Origin: Arthrobacter sp. zg-Y20
GTDB lineage: Bacteria > Actinomycetota > Actinomycetes > Actinomycetales > Micrococcaceae
Length of the DNA: 64,000 bases
Reading direction: 5' to 3'
Assembly: GCF_030142075.1 (NCBI RefSeq)
Contig: NZ_CP126241.1
Span: 2,790,001-2,854,000 of the forward strand
Positions 54,134 to 62,452 of the stretch are shown piece after piece. The translations under genes and the position numbers were made by a program. How positions within the stretch are numbered: position 1 is the stretch's first letter; each line of letters begins with the position of its first letter. Under the pieces are notes generated by a model that did no database searches, was not told the origin of the DNA, and saw nothing but the letters and a program-made list of their open reading frames with translations.

Positions 54134-54247
54134 CCCAGCAGTCTAGGGGCGCACCGGACAGATCCCGGCCATCACCCGCCCACATGAATAGCAAGCATGC
54201 TTAGGATGGAGAGCAGTCCACCGTTTCCACCCCAAGGAGGAACCGCA

Positions 54248-54991
54248 GTGTTTACCCGCAGCGTCGCCGACGGCATCCACCGCATTGAACACGCCTACGT
54301 CAACGTGTACCTGGTCGAGGACGACAACGGGGTGGCGGTGATCGACGCGGGACTGCCCGGAATGTGGCCCCACCTCACCGGAGCCCTGGACGAGCTGGGC
54401 TACGGCCCCGGAGACATCCGCGCCCTGGTGCTCACGCATGCCCACTTCGACCATGTGGGCACGGCGGCCCGGCTCCGGCAGGAGTACCGCACCCCCATCC
54501 TGGTCCATGACGCCGACCGCTACATTGCCGCCCACCCCTACCGCTACGAGCACGAGAACAACCGGTTCCTGTACCCGGTGCGCCATCCCAAGGCCGTTCC
54601 GGTGCTGGGCGCCATGACGCTTGCCGGGGCACTGAACGTGCGCGGCGTTACCGATGTGCACAGCCTCACCCGGGACTCCGGCGACGCCCTGCCCGGCACG
54701 CCCCGGATCATCTACACCCCGGGCCATACCGCCGGGCACGTGGCCCTGCACTATCCGGACCGCGGAACGCTCATCAGCGGCGATTCCCTGGTGACCCTGG
54801 ACCCCTACACCGGCGCGCGCGGCCCGCAGATCGTCTCCGGCGCCGCGACGGCGGACAGCGCCCAGGCCCTGGCTTCCCTGTCCATGCTGGCCGACACCGA
54901 CGCTCCCCTGCTGCTGACCGGGCACGGGGAACCGTGGCGGGACGGATCGGCGGCAGCCGTGGAGCAGGCACTGGCCCGCGGGGCGTCCTGA
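54248..54991 (+). CDS. MBL-fold metallo-hydrolase
   Basis: 247 residues from GTG 54248, with AAGGAGGAA (54234-54242) placing it; upstream ATGs at 54197 and 54206 lack such a site. The metal motif is LVLTHAHFDHVG, with further ligands in YTPGHTAGHVAL, the Asp of ISGDSLVTLDP and TGHGEPW. It probably hydrolyses a thioester, lactone or phosphate ester. It is divergent from the MFS gene. Confidence 0.93.
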   Translation: MFTRSVADGIHRIEHAYVNVYLVEDDNGVAVIDAGLPGMWPHLTGALDELGYGPGDIRALVLTHAHFDHVGTAARLRQEYRTPILVHDADRYIAAHPYRYEHENNRFLYPVRHPKAVPVLGAMTLAGALNVRGVTDVHSLTRDSGDALPGTPRIIYTPGHTAGHVALHYPDRGTLISGDSLVTLDPYTGARGPQIVSGAATADSAQALASLSMLADTDAPLLLTGHGEPWRDGSAAAVEQALARGAS

Positions 54992-55001
54992 CTCCGTCCG
55001 G

Positions 55002-55135
55002 TTCCAGGTCCCGGGTTCAGCCCGGTTCCGGGTTCAGCCAGGTTCCAGGTTCAGCCCGGTTCCGGGTTCAGCCCGGTTCCGGGTTCAGCCCGGTTCCGGG
55101 TTCAGCCCGGTTCCGGGTTCAGCCCGGTTCCGGCA
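55002..55135. repeat. 17-bp tandem repeat array, about seven units
   Basis: TTCAG recurs at 55016, 55033, 55050, 55067, 55084, 55101 and 55118, i.e. exactly every 17 bases. The unit is GGTTCCGGGTTCAGCCC with a few substitutions in the first three. Each unit contains CCGGG-TTCAG-CCCGG, a small hairpin. The array fills the gap between two convergent genes (MBL hydrolase and lipase-like). Confidence 0.95.
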
Positions 55136-55161
55136 CTACAGCAGGGCACGACGGCGCCGGG

Positions 55162-55944
55162 CTAGCTTCCGGCGTCGTCCAGCTCCTGCTCGAGTACCTC
55201 AAGGAGCCGAGAGTCCCCGATGGGCCGAAAATGCCCCATGGTTTCCAGCTGGATGTTGCGTGCTCCGGCGAGGTGGCTGCCGGCCGGAATGTGCGGGTCG
55301 AAGCCGCTGTAGACCGAGGTGATCCTGCGGTTCACTTCCTGGTTGCGCAGCAGCTCCTGCAGGAACGGGTCCCGCGGGGAAAAGGCGCGGATGCTCGCCA
55401 GCGGAAACAGCCGGGCGTAAACGGATCCGGAGAACGGGGTGTTCACGGCGATCATCCGTTCCACCCTGCGGGCACCTTCGGGCAAGGTCATCAGGTGCTT
55501 GCCGATCAGCCCGCCCTTGCTGTGCGCCACCACCAGCACGCCGTGCAGGTCCTGTTCCACCAGGTAGCGCTCCACCAGCACGGCGGCGTCTTTGATGACA
55601 CCGCGGTTGTAGCCCAGCGGGGCCACGGTGTGCACCGGATGCCCGCGCTCGAACAGATAGTCGGCCAAGGGGCGCAGGAACTGCCAGTTTTCGTAGACGC
55701 CCGGAATCAGCACCACCGGCACCTGCTGCGGTCCCTCGGGGTGCAGGTAGGCGGACGGGTCGCGGCGCAGGAAAAAGTTCCGGACCTGCCAGTAGGCCAC
55801 GTAGGCGTAGTCCGAGGCCCAGCCTCCGGCTTCCCTGGCCCGGCGGAAGATCCGCCCCCGGCGCCGGGGGCGGACCCCGGCGCCGGGAGCTGCCCCTTCC
55901 AGCGTGGGCTCTGCGCTGCCTTTTTCCCGCGGTTCCTGCGTCAC
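55162..55944 (-). CDS. Alpha/beta hydrolase, lipase-like
   Basis: 260 residues. The nucleophile is in VVAHSKGGLIGKHLM (HSKGG instead of GHSMG), with VVLIPGVYENWQFLRPLADY for the oxyanion loop and AVNTPFSGSVYARLF behind. It probably cleaves an ester. The basic N-terminal region (RPRRRGRIFRRAREAGG) is unusual for a soluble enzyme. It overlaps the upstream alpha/beta hydrolase by 4 bases. Confidence 0.88.
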   Translation of the reverse strand: MTQEPREKGSAEPTLEGAAPGAGVRPRRRGRIFRRAREAGGWASDYAYVAYWQVRNFFLRRDPSAYLHPEGPQQVPVVLIPGVYENWQFLRPLADYLFERGHPVHTVAPLGYNRGVIKDAAVLVERYLVEQDLHGVLVVAHSKGGLIGKHLMTLPEGARRVERMIAVNTPFSGSVYARLFPLASIRAFSPRDPFLQELLRNQEVNRRITSVYSGFDPHIPAGSHLAGARNIQLETMGHFRPIGDSRLLEVLEQELDDAGS

Positions 55945-56732
55945 CGGGAGGGAACCGCCGAGTGCAGCAGGGCGGCGGTCTCAACCGGACGGTTGTACAT
56001 CATCACGTGCGGCTGGCCGGGCACTTCCGCCGTGCGGGTGCCGGGCCGGGCTGCGGCCAGCCGGGCCAGCCAGTCAGCGCGGACCACCGGATCCTTGCCT
56101 CCGCGCACCAGCAGCACCGGCGGCTGAACGCCCCGGATCCGTTCCTCCATCCGGTGCCGGATCATCACGGGCAGCGTTTTGAGGTACCAGCGCGGCCCCG
56201 CCCGGAACAGATAGTCGGTGACCAGGATGGCATTGACCGCAGGGGGTTCGCCCAGGCAGTCCTGCAGCAGCCGCAGCGCCTGCAGCGGCGCGGAACGTTC
56301 GGCGTCGTTGATGGTCGGACCCAGGAGCACCACCGATGACACGGCGTCGGGAGCGGCGAGCGCCATTTCGACTACCACCTGGCAGCCCATGGAGTGGCCC
56401 ACCCACTGCGCGCCGCGGATACCGGCGGCCTCCAGCGCCTGAACGGCAATCCGCCCGAAATCCTCCATCTGCAGCTGCCGCTCCGGCTTGGGCGCTGTAC
56501 CAAAGCCGGGCAGTTCCAGCGTATGGACCGTGGCCGTGCGTGCCAGCTCCCAGATCAGCGGGCCGAAGTACCGTTCGGAGGCACCGATCCCGTGTACCAG
56601 CACCACCTCTGAACCGGAGCCGGGCCACGCCGGCGTCCCGGCGTCGTCGTACCGGCGGTACGTGCGCAGGTCCACCCGCGCATCGCCCACCGCCACACGC
56701 TGGAATTGTGTTCGTGCATCTGCTGCAGGCAC
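55941..56732 (-). CDS. Alpha/beta hydrolase
   Basis: 263 residues from GTG 56732. Oxyanion-loop HG motif in EVVLVHGIGASERYFGPLIW, nucleophile in WVGHSMGCQVVVEMAL and acid/His near PVLLVRGGKDPVVRADWLA and VPGQPHVMMYNRP. The open frame continues to 56837, but that extra part is encoded by imperfect repeats (56761-56806) and comes within 11 bases of the operator palindrome of the divergent fur-like gene. The start is uncertain. It is coupled (ATGA) to the lipase-like gene. Confidence 0.85.
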   Translation of the reverse strand: MPAADARTQFQRVAVGDARVDLRTYRRYDDAGTPAWPGSGSEVVLVHGIGASERYFGPLIWELARTATVHTLELPGFGTAPKPERQLQMEDFGRIAVQALEAAGIRGAQWVGHSMGCQVVVEMALAAPDAVSSVVLLGPTINDAERSAPLQALRLLQDCLGEPPAVNAILVTDYLFRAGPRWYLKTLPVMIRHRMEERIRGVQPPVLLVRGGKDPVVRADWLARLAAARPGTRTAEVPGQPHVMMYNRPVETAALLHSAVPSR

Positions 56733-56760
56733 GCTGCCCCGCTTCCCTGTGATGTTCCTG

Positions 56761-56806
56761 AAGGTGCTGTTCCCTAGGGTGGTGTTCCCAAGGTGGTGTT
56801 CCCTCT
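56761..56806. repeat. Imperfect tandem repeat, about 15-bp period
   Basis: Three degenerate copies of AAGGTGGTGTTCCC-like sequence, with periods of about 14-16. It lies in the leader of the alpha/beta hydrolase pair. Confidence 0.6.
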
Positions 56807-56847
56807 GCCTAGGCCCAGCGTACCGGGGCCGGCACAAGTAAGGCGGG

Positions 56848-56874
56848 ACTTATTATGAGTAGCTCAGAATAAGT
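56848..56874. promoter_or_regulatory. Fur/PerR-like operator palindrome
   Basis: A 27-bp dyad: ACTTATT (56848-56854) with AATAAGT (56868-56874) and inner TGA/TCA arms around GTAGC. It ends 7 bases before the fur-like ATG at 56882. It is the natural candidate for autoregulation of fur-katA. Confidence 0.7.
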
Positions 56875-56881
56875 GTGTACG

Positions 56882-57340
56882 ATGAGTGTCATGACCGGGA
56901 CAGCAGCAGCAGAGGAGACCACCGCCAAGTGGTCCGCTGAGCTGCGCGCACACGGCCGCCGGGTCACCAAACAGCGCCTGGCCGTGCTCCGGGCTGTTGA
57001 CTCCGCACCGCACACGGCAGCGGACGACGTCGCCGCAGCCGTCCGCGCGGAACTTCCGGACATCACGGTGCAGTCGGTATACGTGGTCCTCGCGGACCTG
57101 GCCGAGACGGGACTGGTCCGGAAAATCGAACCGCCCAACTCACCCGCCCGGTACGAAACCCGGGTGAACGACAACCACCACCACGCGGTATGCACCGGCT
57201 GCGGACGCATCGAGGACGTGGACTGCGCCGTTGGCCACGCCCCCTGCCTCACCCCCGGGAACACCCACGGCATGACCATCCAGATTGCCGATGTGCTCTA
57301 CCGCGGGCTGTGCACGGACTGCGCCGCCGCAGCGTCCTAG
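56882..57340 (+). CDS. Fur-family regulator (CatR/FurA-like)
   Basis: 152 residues from ATG 56882; ATG 56891 is in frame and also plausible. It has the Fur helix RVTKQRLAVLRAVDSAPHTA, the metal/DNA region TVQSVYVVLADLAETGLVRK, the His cluster NDNHHHAVCTGCGRIEDVD and a final CxxC (LCTDC) completing a zinc site. It sits 51 bp ahead of katA, the FurA-KatG/CatR-CatA arrangement, so it probably senses peroxide and represses the catalase. The operator palindrome lies just upstream. Confidence 0.93.
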   Translation: MSVMTGTAAAEETTAKWSAELRAHGRRVTKQRLAVLRAVDSAPHTAADDVAAAVRAELPDITVQSVYVVLADLAETGLVRKIEPPNSPARYETRVNDNHHHAVCTGCGRIEDVDCAVGHAPCLTPGNTHGMTIQIADVLYRGLCTDCAAAAS

Positions 57341-57391
57341 CCCGCACCCCCAACTTCCTCCCTTTTTGCCAGCACCAGAGAAAGAACCAGC

Positions 57392-58882
57392 ATGTCCAAC
57401 TTCACCACCACGCAGACCGGCACCCCGGTTGCCAGCGACGCACACTCGCTGAGCACCGGTGCCGACGGCGCCATTGCCCTCCACGACCGTTACCTGGTCG
57501 AGAAGCTGGCCCAGTTCAACCGGGAGCGGATCCCGGAGCGCATCGTGCACGCCAAGGGCGGCGGCGCATTCGGTGAATTCGTAGTTACCGAGGATGTCTC
57601 CAAGTACACCCGCGCGGCTGTCTTCGCCCCCGGCGCCGTCACCGAAACCGTCCAGCGGTTCTCCTCGGTGGCCGGCGAAATGGGCTCCCCCGACACCTGG
57701 CGCGACGTCCGCGGCTTCGCCATGCGTTTCTACACCACCGAGGGCAACTACGACATCGTCGGCAATAACACCCCGGTGTTCTTCATCCGCGACGGCATCA
57801 AGTTCCCGGACTTCATCCACTCGCAGAAGCGCCTGCCGGGCTCCGGCCTGCGCGATGCGGACATGCAGTGGGACTTCTGGACCAACTCCCCCGAGTCTGC
57901 CCACCAGGTCACCTACCTCATGGGCGACCGCGGCATCCCGCGCTCCTGGCGTGAAATGCCCGGCTTCGGCTCGCACACCTACCAGTGGATCAACGCTGCG
58001 GGCGAGCGTTTCTGGGTGAAGTACCACTTCACGTCCAACCAGGGCAACCACGAAATCACCGGCGCCGAAGCCGAGCGCATTGCCGGCGCCGACGCCGACT
58101 ACTACCGCCGCGACCTGTACGAGAACATTGCCGAGGGCAACTTCCCGTCCTGGGACCTGCACGTTCAGGTCATGCCGTACGAAGACGCCAAGACCTACCG
58201 GTTCAACCCGTTCGACCTGACCAAGGTCTGGCCGCACGCGGACTACCCGCTGATCAAGGTGGGCACCCACACCCTGAACCGCAACCCGGAGAACTTCTTC
58301 GCGCAGATCGAGCAGGTTGCCCTGTCCCCCGCGAACCTGGTTCCCGGCATCGACGCCAGCCCGGACAAGATGCTGATGGCCCGCATCTTCTCCTACCCGG
58401 ATGCCCAGCGCTACCGCGTAGGTGCCAACTACAACCAGCTGCCGGTCAACGCACCCAAGGCTCCGGTGAACAACTACTCGCAGGACGGCGCCATGCGCTT
58501 CTCCTACAACAGCCCGGAAACCCCGGTCTACGCACCGAACACGCTCGGCGGCCCGGTGGCCGACGCAGCGCTGGCCGGCGCGGGCAGCTGGGAGAACGAC
58601 GGCGCCCTGGTGCGTTCCGCGCAGACCCTGCACTCCGAGGACAGCGACTTTGTCCAGGCCGGTACCCTGTACCGCGAGGTCTACGACGACGCCGCCAAGG
58701 AACGCTTCCTGGAAACCATCACCGGTGCCATCTCCGGTGTGCAGCGCCCGCACATCCGCGAAGCAGCGATCCAGTACTGGACCAACGTTGACGCGACGCT
58801 TGGCGGGAAGCTGCGCCTGTCCCTGGCCCAGGGCGAAACCACGGCCAACGAAAAGGCCGAGTTTGTGGGCGTCGCGGAGTAA
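57392..58882 (+). CDS. katA: Monofunctional heme catalase
   Basis: 496 residues, small-subunit clade. Catalytic His is in [20 protein letters not shown]; Asn in [16 protein letters not shown]; the heme Tyr ligand in the [20 protein letters not shown] block. It dismutates hydrogen peroxide. It follows the fur-like gene and ends in a strong terminator at 58935. Confidence 0.97.
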   Translation: MSNFTTTQTGTPVASDAHSLSTGADGAIALHDRYLVEKLAQFNRERIPERIVHAKGGGAFGEFVVTEDVSKYTRAAVFAPGAVTETVQRFSSVAGEMGSPDTWRDVRGFAMRFYTTEGNYDIVGNNTPVFFIRDGIKFPDFIHSQKRLPGSGLRDADMQWDFWTNSPESAHQVTYLMGDRGIPRSWREMPGFGSHTYQWINAAGERFWVKYHFTSNQGNHEITGAEAERIAGADADYYRRDLYENIAEGNFPSWDLHVQVMPYEDAKTYRFNPFDLTKVWPHADYPLIKVGTHTLNRNPENFFAQIEQVALSPANLVPGIDASPDKMLMARIFSYPDAQRYRVGANYNQLPVNAPKAPVNNYSQDGAMRFSYNSPETPVYAPNTLGGPVADAALAGAGSWENDGALVRSAQTLHSEDSDFVQAGTLYREVYDDAAKERFLETITGAISGVQRPHIREAAIQYWTNVDATLGGKLRLSLAQGETTANEKAEFVGVAE

Positions 58883-58934
58883 CTGCTCCCTTCAGAAGCT
58901 GACGCCGGTTTACGGCAGGCCCGCGTAGACAGCA

Positions 58935-58966
58935 GCGGCCGGTCCCCTCGGGGGCCGGCCGCTTTT
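58935..58966 (+). terminator. katA terminator
   Basis: An 8-bp outer stem (58935-58942 with 58955-58962), inner CCCC/GGGG, loop TCG, followed by TTTTG. Confidence 0.9.
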
Positions 58967-59002
58967 GCGTGTGCTGCTGCCTGCCGGGCTTCTAACCCGG
59001 CA

Positions 59003-59047
59003 GGGTTCTGGCCCGCCGGGTTCTTACCGGCTGGGTTCTTACCGGCT
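59003..59047. repeat. 15-bp tandem repeat spanning the crtEb stop codon
   Basis: Units 59003-59017 (diverged), 59018-59032 and 59033-59047 with core GGGTTCTTACCGGCT. The last two are identical. The unit contains the TAA stop (59041-59039 on minus), so the stop codon is duplicated in frame downstream. Confidence 0.88.
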
Positions 59048-59929
59048 GGGCCAGTACCAGATGATCAGCAGCGTCACCAGGAAACCGGTGAGGAAGTTCA
59101 GTTTCAGGAACCGCTTCCACCCGGCGTTGGCGGCGGCGGAGCCGGAATCGGTAATCCCCATGAACGGCAGCAGGTTGAGGATGTAGGGCACGGCCAGGAG
59201 CCCGCCCAGCAGGGCCGGCCATGGGGTCATCAGCATCAGCAGGCCCGCAGCCAAATACGCGGCTGCGGCAAGCCGCACCACGGGCCGGGCGCCGAGCACG
59301 GTGGCGATGGACCCGATGCCGCCCTCCCGGTCCGGCACCACGTCCTGCACGGCTCCGAAGGCCTGGCTGGCCATTCCCCAGAGGAAGAAGGCGCCCAGCA
59401 CAGCGCACAGGCCGGGGGTGAACACAGCCCCGGCAAGCACCAGTCCGTACAGGGCCGGGCTGACGAAGTGGGTGCTGGAGGTCATGGAGTCCAGGAACGG
59501 GCGCTCCTTGAACCGGAGGCCGGGAGCGCTGTAGGCAATGACGGCGAACACGCTGATGGCCAGCACCAGCCAGGACAGCGGGCTGCCCAGCAGCACCAGG
59601 GCGGCGAGGAAGGGCACGTTGGTGGCCAGTGCCGCCCAGAGGGTGACGCGGTGGAAACTGCGGTCCAGGACCGCGCCCTCCACACCGCCCTTGCGTGGAT
59701 TGTGCAGGTCCGACTCATAGTCGAAAACGTCGTTAATGCCGTACATCGCCAGGTTGTAGGGCACCAGGAAATACAGGGTTCCAATCACCCATGCAGCGTC
59801 AATGCGTCCCGTGGTCAACAGGTACGCGGCAGCAAACGGGTAGGCGGTGTTGACCCAGGACAGCGGCCGGGAGGACACCAGCAGCATCCGCAGGGTGCTG
59901 CCGGCCGTTCGGGTGGAGCCGGTGCTCAC
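59039..59929 (-). CDS. crtEb: Lycopene elongase (UbiA-type prenyltransferase)
   Basis: 296 residues with about seven helices. Both aspartate-rich prenyl-diphosphate motifs are present: NDVFDYESDLHNPRKGG and DVVPDREGGIGSI. CrtEb adds two C5 units to lycopene, giving C45 and then C50 flavuxanthin. It overlaps crtYf by 4 bases and is the last gene of the carotenoid operon. Its C-terminus ends within a 15-bp repeat. Confidence 0.93.
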   Translation of the reverse strand: MSTGSTRTAGSTLRMLLVSSRPLSWVNTAYPFAAAYLLTTGRIDAAWVIGTLYFLVPYNLAMYGINDVFDYESDLHNPRKGGVEGAVLDRSFHRVTLWAALATNVPFLAALVLLGSPLSWLVLAISVFAVIAYSAPGLRFKERPFLDSMTSSTHFVSPALYGLVLAGAVFTPGLCAVLGAFFLWGMASQAFGAVQDVVPDREGGIGSIATVLGARPVVRLAAAAYLAAGLLMLMTPWPALLGGLLAVPYILNLLPFMGITDSGSAAANAGWKRFLKLNFLTGFLVTLLIIWYWPSR

Positions 59930-60342
59930 GGATTCTCCTTAGGGGCAGGATGTGCGGTGTCCGGCGTTGATACAGTGCCCGGCGTTGATGCAGTGTCCGG
60001 CGTTGATGCAGTGCCCGGCCTTGGTGCGCCCGGTTCGGGGGCCCGGCCCGGCAAAAGGATCCACAGGGCGGGCAGCAATAGGACGGCCGCCAGCGGGTAG
60101 GCGAAGTCCTCGAGCGGAGCGGCACCCGCGAACGCGCCGGAAATGCGGTCATTGTTGTACCAAAACAGGCCCACGCGGATCATCATGTTGTCGAAGACCG
60201 CCGTCAGGGCCAGCAGGACGGCGGCCGTAACGGCCGCTGCCGCGGCGTAGAAGCGCGGCCGGCGGCGCCTGGCCAGCAGTGCTGCGGCGCATACTCCGGC
60301 GGCCGGCAGCAGGAAAAACGCGTTAAGGGTCCAGTACGTCAT
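59926..60342 (-). CDS. crtYf: C50 carotenoid epsilon-cyclase subunit CrtYf
   Basis: 138 residues with three helices in the first 95 residues (MTYWTLNAFFLLPAAGVCAA; VLLALTAVFDNMMIRVGLFW; FAYPLAAVLLLPALWILL). DNMMIRVGLFWYNNDRISG and APLEDFAYPL are the lycopene-cyclase-domain signatures. It acts with CrtYe as a heterodimer on C50 flavuxanthin. The tail is a Ser/Thr/Pro-rich run (TASTPDTASTPGTVSTPDTA) encoded by an 18-bp tandem repeat. Overlaps both neighbours by 4 bases. Confidence 0.92.
   Translation of the reverse strand: MTYWTLNAFFLLPAAGVCAAALLARRRRPRFYAAAAAVTAAVLLALTAVFDNMMIRVGLFWYNNDRISGAFAGAAPLEDFAYPLAAVLLLPALWILLPGRAPEPGAPRPGTASTPDTASTPGTVSTPDTAHPAPKENP
59957..60028. repeat. 18-bp tandem repeat in crtYf 3' end, four units
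   Basis: Units 59957-59974, 59975-59992, 59993-60010 and a diverged 60011-60028; core GTGTCCGGCGTTGATGCA. They encode Thr-Ala-Ser-Thr-Pro-Asp-type hexapeptides, so length changes keep frame. Confidence 0.92.
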
Positions 60343-60782
60343 GGCTGCGGCCGCTCCGTCGGTTTACGCACCGGCTTGCGCCCTGGTTGCCCTGGTTGCC
60401 CGGGGTGCCCCGGTTGCCCGGGCGCGCGGCCCTGCATCCGTACGGCCGCCCGGTTCGCGCCCCGTTCCGCAGCGAGTCCGGCGGCCAGCCGGACCAGGCC
60501 GAAAACCACCATGGTCAGATAGCAGAGGAAGGCCAGGAAGAAGATCTCCTCCACGGGAAGGTGCGGGGCCAGGGCGAGGCCGAGCATAAACGGGGTCTCT
60601 CCGCGGTAGAAGATATCCGCGCCGATGCCGGCCAGGTCCCAAGCGGTAAAGAACAAGACCCCGAGGACCAGAACAATCCCGGCGCGGCGGGCATCGGCGA
60701 AAAAGAACAGCCGGAACCGGTGGTCCAGCAGGGCCATGCACCCCAGGGACAGCAGCAGGAAAAGCAGGTACAGCACTCCCAT
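60339..60782 (-). CDS. crtYe: C50 carotenoid epsilon-cyclase subunit CrtYe
   Basis: 147 residues from ATG 60782 (TGATG overlap with crtI); the open frame to 60956 runs inside crtI. Signature AGIGADIFYRGETPFMLGLA then APHLPVEEIFFLAFL is that of heterodimeric lycopene cyclases (PVEE motif). It has three helices and a basic Gly/Pro tail (GQPGHPGQPGQPGRKPVRKP). With CrtYf it forms the epsilon rings of decaprenoxanthin; gamma rings (sarcinaxanthin) are possible with other pairs. Confidence 0.93.
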   Translation of the reverse strand: MGVLYLLFLLLSLGCMALLDHRFRLFFFADARRAGIVLVLGVLFFTAWDLAGIGADIFYRGETPFMLGLALAPHLPVEEIFFLAFLCYLTMVVFGLVRLAAGLAAERGANRAAVRMQGRAPGQPGHPGQPGQPGRKPVRKPTERPQP

Positions 60783-62452
60783 CAGGCGTCCTCCGCCCCA
60801 GATAGATCCAGTCCTGATGTTTCCAGTCCGGGGGAAGCATGTCCGGGGCCCGCAGCCGGCGCAGCAGCAGCAGACCACGGTGCCGGCTCGGGCAGCGCCT
60901 CGGTGCCCGTCTCCCCGCGCAGCCGCTTGAGCACCAGTTCGGCGCTGATCAGGCACATCGGCAGGCCGATGCCGGGCAGCGTGGACCCGCCGGCGTACAG
61001 CAGCCCGTCCACCTTCCGGCTGGCGTTGGTGCCGCGGAAAAAGGCACTTTGCTTAAGGATGTGCGCCGGACCCAGCATCGTGCCGCGCCACGAGTTTAGA
61101 TCCGTCACGAAATCCTGCGGCCCCACCGTGCGGCGGATGATGATCCGCTCGGCCAGGTCGGGAATGCCGGCCCAGGCCGAAAGCTGGGCAATTACGGCGT
61201 CGGCCATTTTTTCGATCCGGGGGTCCCCCGCGCCGTCAATGCCGCCGGCGCCAAGTGACGGGTCGGACGGTACGGGTACCAGGACGAACAGGTTCTCGTG
61301 GCCGTCAGGGGCCGCATCCGGGTCCGTGGCGCTGGGCCGGCATACATACAGGGAGGCCGGATCCGGCACGGACGTTTCCTTGCCGAAGATCTTCCCGAAG
61401 TTCGCTTCCCAGTCCTTGGTGAACAGCAGGGTGTGGTGTTCCAGCTGCGGGAGCTTGCCCTGCACGCCCAGGTGCAGCAGCAGCCCGCCGGGACCGGGAA
61501 CGCGGCGCTGCCAGTACCTCTCCGGGTAGGTCTGTAGTTCGGCCGGCAGCAGGGCGGTTTCGGTGTGGTGCAGATCCGCGGCCGAGACCACCAGGTCCGC
61601 GTCCAGGGACGCTTCGGCTCCCCCGGCGTCCCGGTAGCGGACACCGGCAACGCGTGGTTTGCGCCGGCCGGCGGCGGTGGTGCGGATACCGGTGACCTCT
61701 GCTCCGGTGAGGATCCGAACGCCCTCGGCGCGGGCCAGGTCGCCGATCACGGATACCATCCGGGCGAAGCCGCCCATGGGGTACAGCACCCCGTCAGCAA
61801 GGTCCAGCCGGCTCATCAGGTGGTACATGCTGGGCGTGGTGAACGGCGAGGAACCCAGGAACACAGCCGGGTAGCCCAGGATCTGCCGGATCCGCGGATC
61901 GGTGAAGCGTTTGGCCACGAAGGTGCTCAGCGGTTCGAGCAGCAGCCGGGCCAGCCGGGGTCCCCGGCGCAGCACGTCGGCGCGCAGCAGCGGGGCGAAC
62001 GAGGCGAACGTGGAGTAGAGGAACCGCTTTTTCGCCATCGCGTAGACCTCTTCGGCGGACTCGAGGTACTCCGCCAGGCGCGGTCCGGCGCCGGGTTCAA
62101 GGGATTCAAAGAGCGCAATGTTGGCCTCGCGGGTGGCAGCAATATCCACCGGTTCGGGCTCATCCTCGAACAGCACCCGGTAGCCGGGATCCAGCCGGAC
62201 CAGGTCCAGCTGCGCTGCGGCGGAGGTCCCGAGCATCCGGAAGAAGTGGTCAAAGACTTCCGGCATCAGGTACCAGGACGGACCGGTGTCGAAGCGGAAG
62301 CCGCCGGTTTCCCAGCTGCCGGCACGGCCGCCGGTTTCGGGCTGCTTTTCCAGCACGGTCACCGAGAGGCCTTCGCGTGCCAGCAGCGCGGCTGTGGCCA
62401 GACCCGTGATGCCGCCGCCTATTACGACGGCGGTGCGCGGACTCGTGCTCAT
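60782..62452 (-). CDS. crtI: Phytoene desaturase
   Basis: 556 residues from ATG 62452, which overlaps the crtB stop (ATGA). FAD motif VIGGGITGLATAALL at the N-terminus, then LEKQPETGGRAGSWETGGFR and FDTGPSWYLMPEVFDHF. The C-terminus has GLLYAGGSTLPGIGLPMCLI, the CrtI signature. It introduces four double bonds to make lycopene at the membrane. The final ~45 residues after the signature are Ala/Pro-rich and variable. Confidence 0.96.
   Translation of the reverse strand: MSTSPRTAVVIGGGITGLATAALLAREGLSVTVLEKQPETGGRAGSWETGGFRFDTGPSWYLMPEVFDHFFRMLGTSAAAQLDLVRLDPGYRVLFEDEPEPVDIAATREANIALFESLEPGAGPRLAEYLESAEEVYAMAKKRFLYSTFASFAPLLRADVLRRGPRLARLLLEPLSTFVAKRFTDPRIRQILGYPAVFLGSSPFTTPSMYHLMSRLDLADGVLYPMGGFARMVSVIGDLARAEGVRILTGAEVTGIRTTAAGRRKPRVAGVRYRDAGGAEASLDADLVVSAADLHHTETALLPAELQTYPERYWQRRVPGPGGLLLHLGVQGKLPQLEHHTLLFTKDWEANFGKIFGKETSVPDPASLYVCRPSATDPDAAPDGHENLFVLVPVPSDPSLGAGGIDGAGDPRIEKMADAVIAQLSAWAGIPDLAERIIIRRTVGPQDFVTDLNSWRGTMLGPAHILKQSAFFRGTNASRKVDGLLYAGGSTLPGIGLPMCLISAELVLKRLRGETGTEALPEPAPWSAAAAPAAGPGHASPGLETSGLDLSGAEDA

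Noticed and set aside
55002-55135. CRISPR array
   Set aside because: Repeats are 17 bp and contiguous with no unique spacers, and no cas genes are nearby.
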